Assembly (NCBI GenBank): GCA_021767845.1 | Contig: JAASSQ010000002.1 | Span: 1-36,299, forward strand | Origin: Roseovarius sp. | GTDB lineage: Bacteria; Pseudomonadota; Alphaproteobacteria; Rhodobacterales; Rhodobacteraceae | Length of the DNA stretch: 36,299 bases | Direction: 5' to 3' | Shown here: positions 35,709-36,299 of the stretch, piece after piece | Layout of the letters: every line of letters starts with the position of its first letter | How positions within the stretch are numbered: position 1 is the stretch's first letter | Made by a program: the position numbers and the translations under genes | The notes under the pieces: model-generated | Database searches by the model: none | Told to the model about the DNA's origin: nothing | The model's input: the letters and a program-made list of their open reading frames with translations, nothing else

Positions 35709-36299
35709 TCAGTTTTCCTCGGCCTGAACGAGAGTTGCGGAATTGGCCAGCGATTTGACCTCTGATGTGGCGATCACCTTCTGCGTGGTGACGAACTGTT
35801 CGTGGTTCTGCGCGACCTTGGACAGATCGTAAAGGTAGTTCACCATCGTCCCGCCCGATTGCGCGCGCCCGTTCTCCGAGATGTCGGCCTCGGCGTGCAC
35901 CGCGTGCACGATCGCGCCGTTGCCAAGGTGGAACCGCGCCACCGGATCGACCGGGTCGCCTGTTTTGCGCGTGGCGTTCAGCAGGTAATACGCGGCCAGC
36001 GCGCGCATCTGGTCGGGCGCGTTCGCATCCCAGGCCAGCCCCTCGTCCTCCAGCCAGCGGCAGAGGCCGGGAATCGGCGACAGCGTCACGAAGGTCTTGA
36101 GCCCCGGCAACCCCGCCGACAGGTCCGCGGCCACCTGCTTGATCAGCGAATTGCCGAAGGAAATGCTGGCCAGCCCCGCCTGGCAGTTCGAAATCGAATA
36201 GAACACCGCCGTGTCGGCCTCGTCCTCGGACAGCGTGTCGCGCTCGGGCGCCAGCAGCGACTGGACCGAATCCGGGATACCCTTGGTCAGGGCCACTTC
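35709..36299 (-). CDS. Malonyl-CoA decarboxylase, C-terminal part (partial)
   Basis: The frame is open to the window edge; 196 residues are visible and the N-terminal half lies beyond 36299. The GTG near the edge (VALTKGIP) is internal. Family stretches include FYSISNCQAGLASISFGNSLIKQV, in two adjoining parts, FVTLSPIPGLCRWLEDEG and the C-terminal HFLGNG-type segment FHLGNGAIVHAVHAEADISENG. The enzyme converts malonyl-CoA to acetyl-CoA and CO2. Together with matB just downstream it gives a route from free malonate into central metabolism. The last residues (VKSLANSATLVQAEEN) do not form a clear peroxisome- or membrane-targeting signal, as expected in a bacterium. Confidence 0.92.
   Translation of the reverse strand, partial: EVALTKGIPDSVQSLLAPERDTLSEDEADTAVFYSISNCQAGLASISFGNSLIKQVAADLSAGLPGLKTFVTLSPIPGLCRWLEDEGLAWDANAPDQMRALAAYYLLNATRKTGDPVDPVARFHLGNGAIVHAVHAEADISENGRAQSGGTMVNYLYDLSKVAQNHEQFVTTQKVIATSEVKSLANSATLVQAEEN

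Overview
The window is high-G+C chromosomal DNA from an alphaproteobacterium, most likely a marine Rhodobacterales (Roseobacter-type) species. The evidence is the style of rpoB-rpoC, a DctB/DctD-DctPQM TRAP transport block, the infA-maf-RNase E/G-yacG string and the matB/malonyl-CoA decarboxylase pair. This placement comes from reading the proteins; no search was run.

Layout. 1-4641: end of rpoB and all of rpoC, closed by a strong terminator. 4770-11110: two-component pair dctB-dctD, then a three-gene TRAP transporter (dctP, dctQ, dctM). 11146-15460 (minus): molybdenum hydroxylase operon (FAD, 2Fe-2S and Mo subunits, a MoaD/ThiS-like small protein, a NUDIX hydrolase). 15753-19518: a GH13 sugar phosphorylase converging on glucosyl-3-phosphoglycerate synthase and its phosphatase, a likely synthesis-and-recycling set for the compatible solute glucosylglycerate. 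19666-24675: tRNA-Gly(UCC), an ABC exporter, a nitrilase-family hydrolase, then infA, maf, a short RNase E/G and yacG. 24755: tRNA-Phe(GAA). 34188-36299 (minus): matB and the end of the malonyl-CoA decarboxylase gene.

Between tRNA-Phe and matB lies a 9.3 kb integrated island (24814-34108). It is bounded by a 17-bp direct repeat of the tRNA-Phe 3' end. It carries a broken P4-type integrase, two overlapping tyrosine recombinases with complete catalytic residues, and a tightly overlapping four-gene operon: DNA methyltransferase, SF2 helicase, PD-(D/E)xK-like nuclease and MORC/Hsp90-type GHKL ATPase. This is the best candidate for a poorly described anti-phage or restriction-modification system. 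The general theme (GHKL/MORC ATPases with restriction-modification genes) has been noted by comparative genomics; this exact four-gene form I cannot match to a characterised system.

Other notable points: the DctD-like regulator lacks the GAFTGA sigma-54 contact motif, and dctP is preceded by a sigma-70-like promoter overlapped by an inverted repeat whose arms sit three helical turns apart. There are strong hairpins between dctP and dctQ. A perfect palindrome spans both stop codons of the convergent glucosylglycerate genes.
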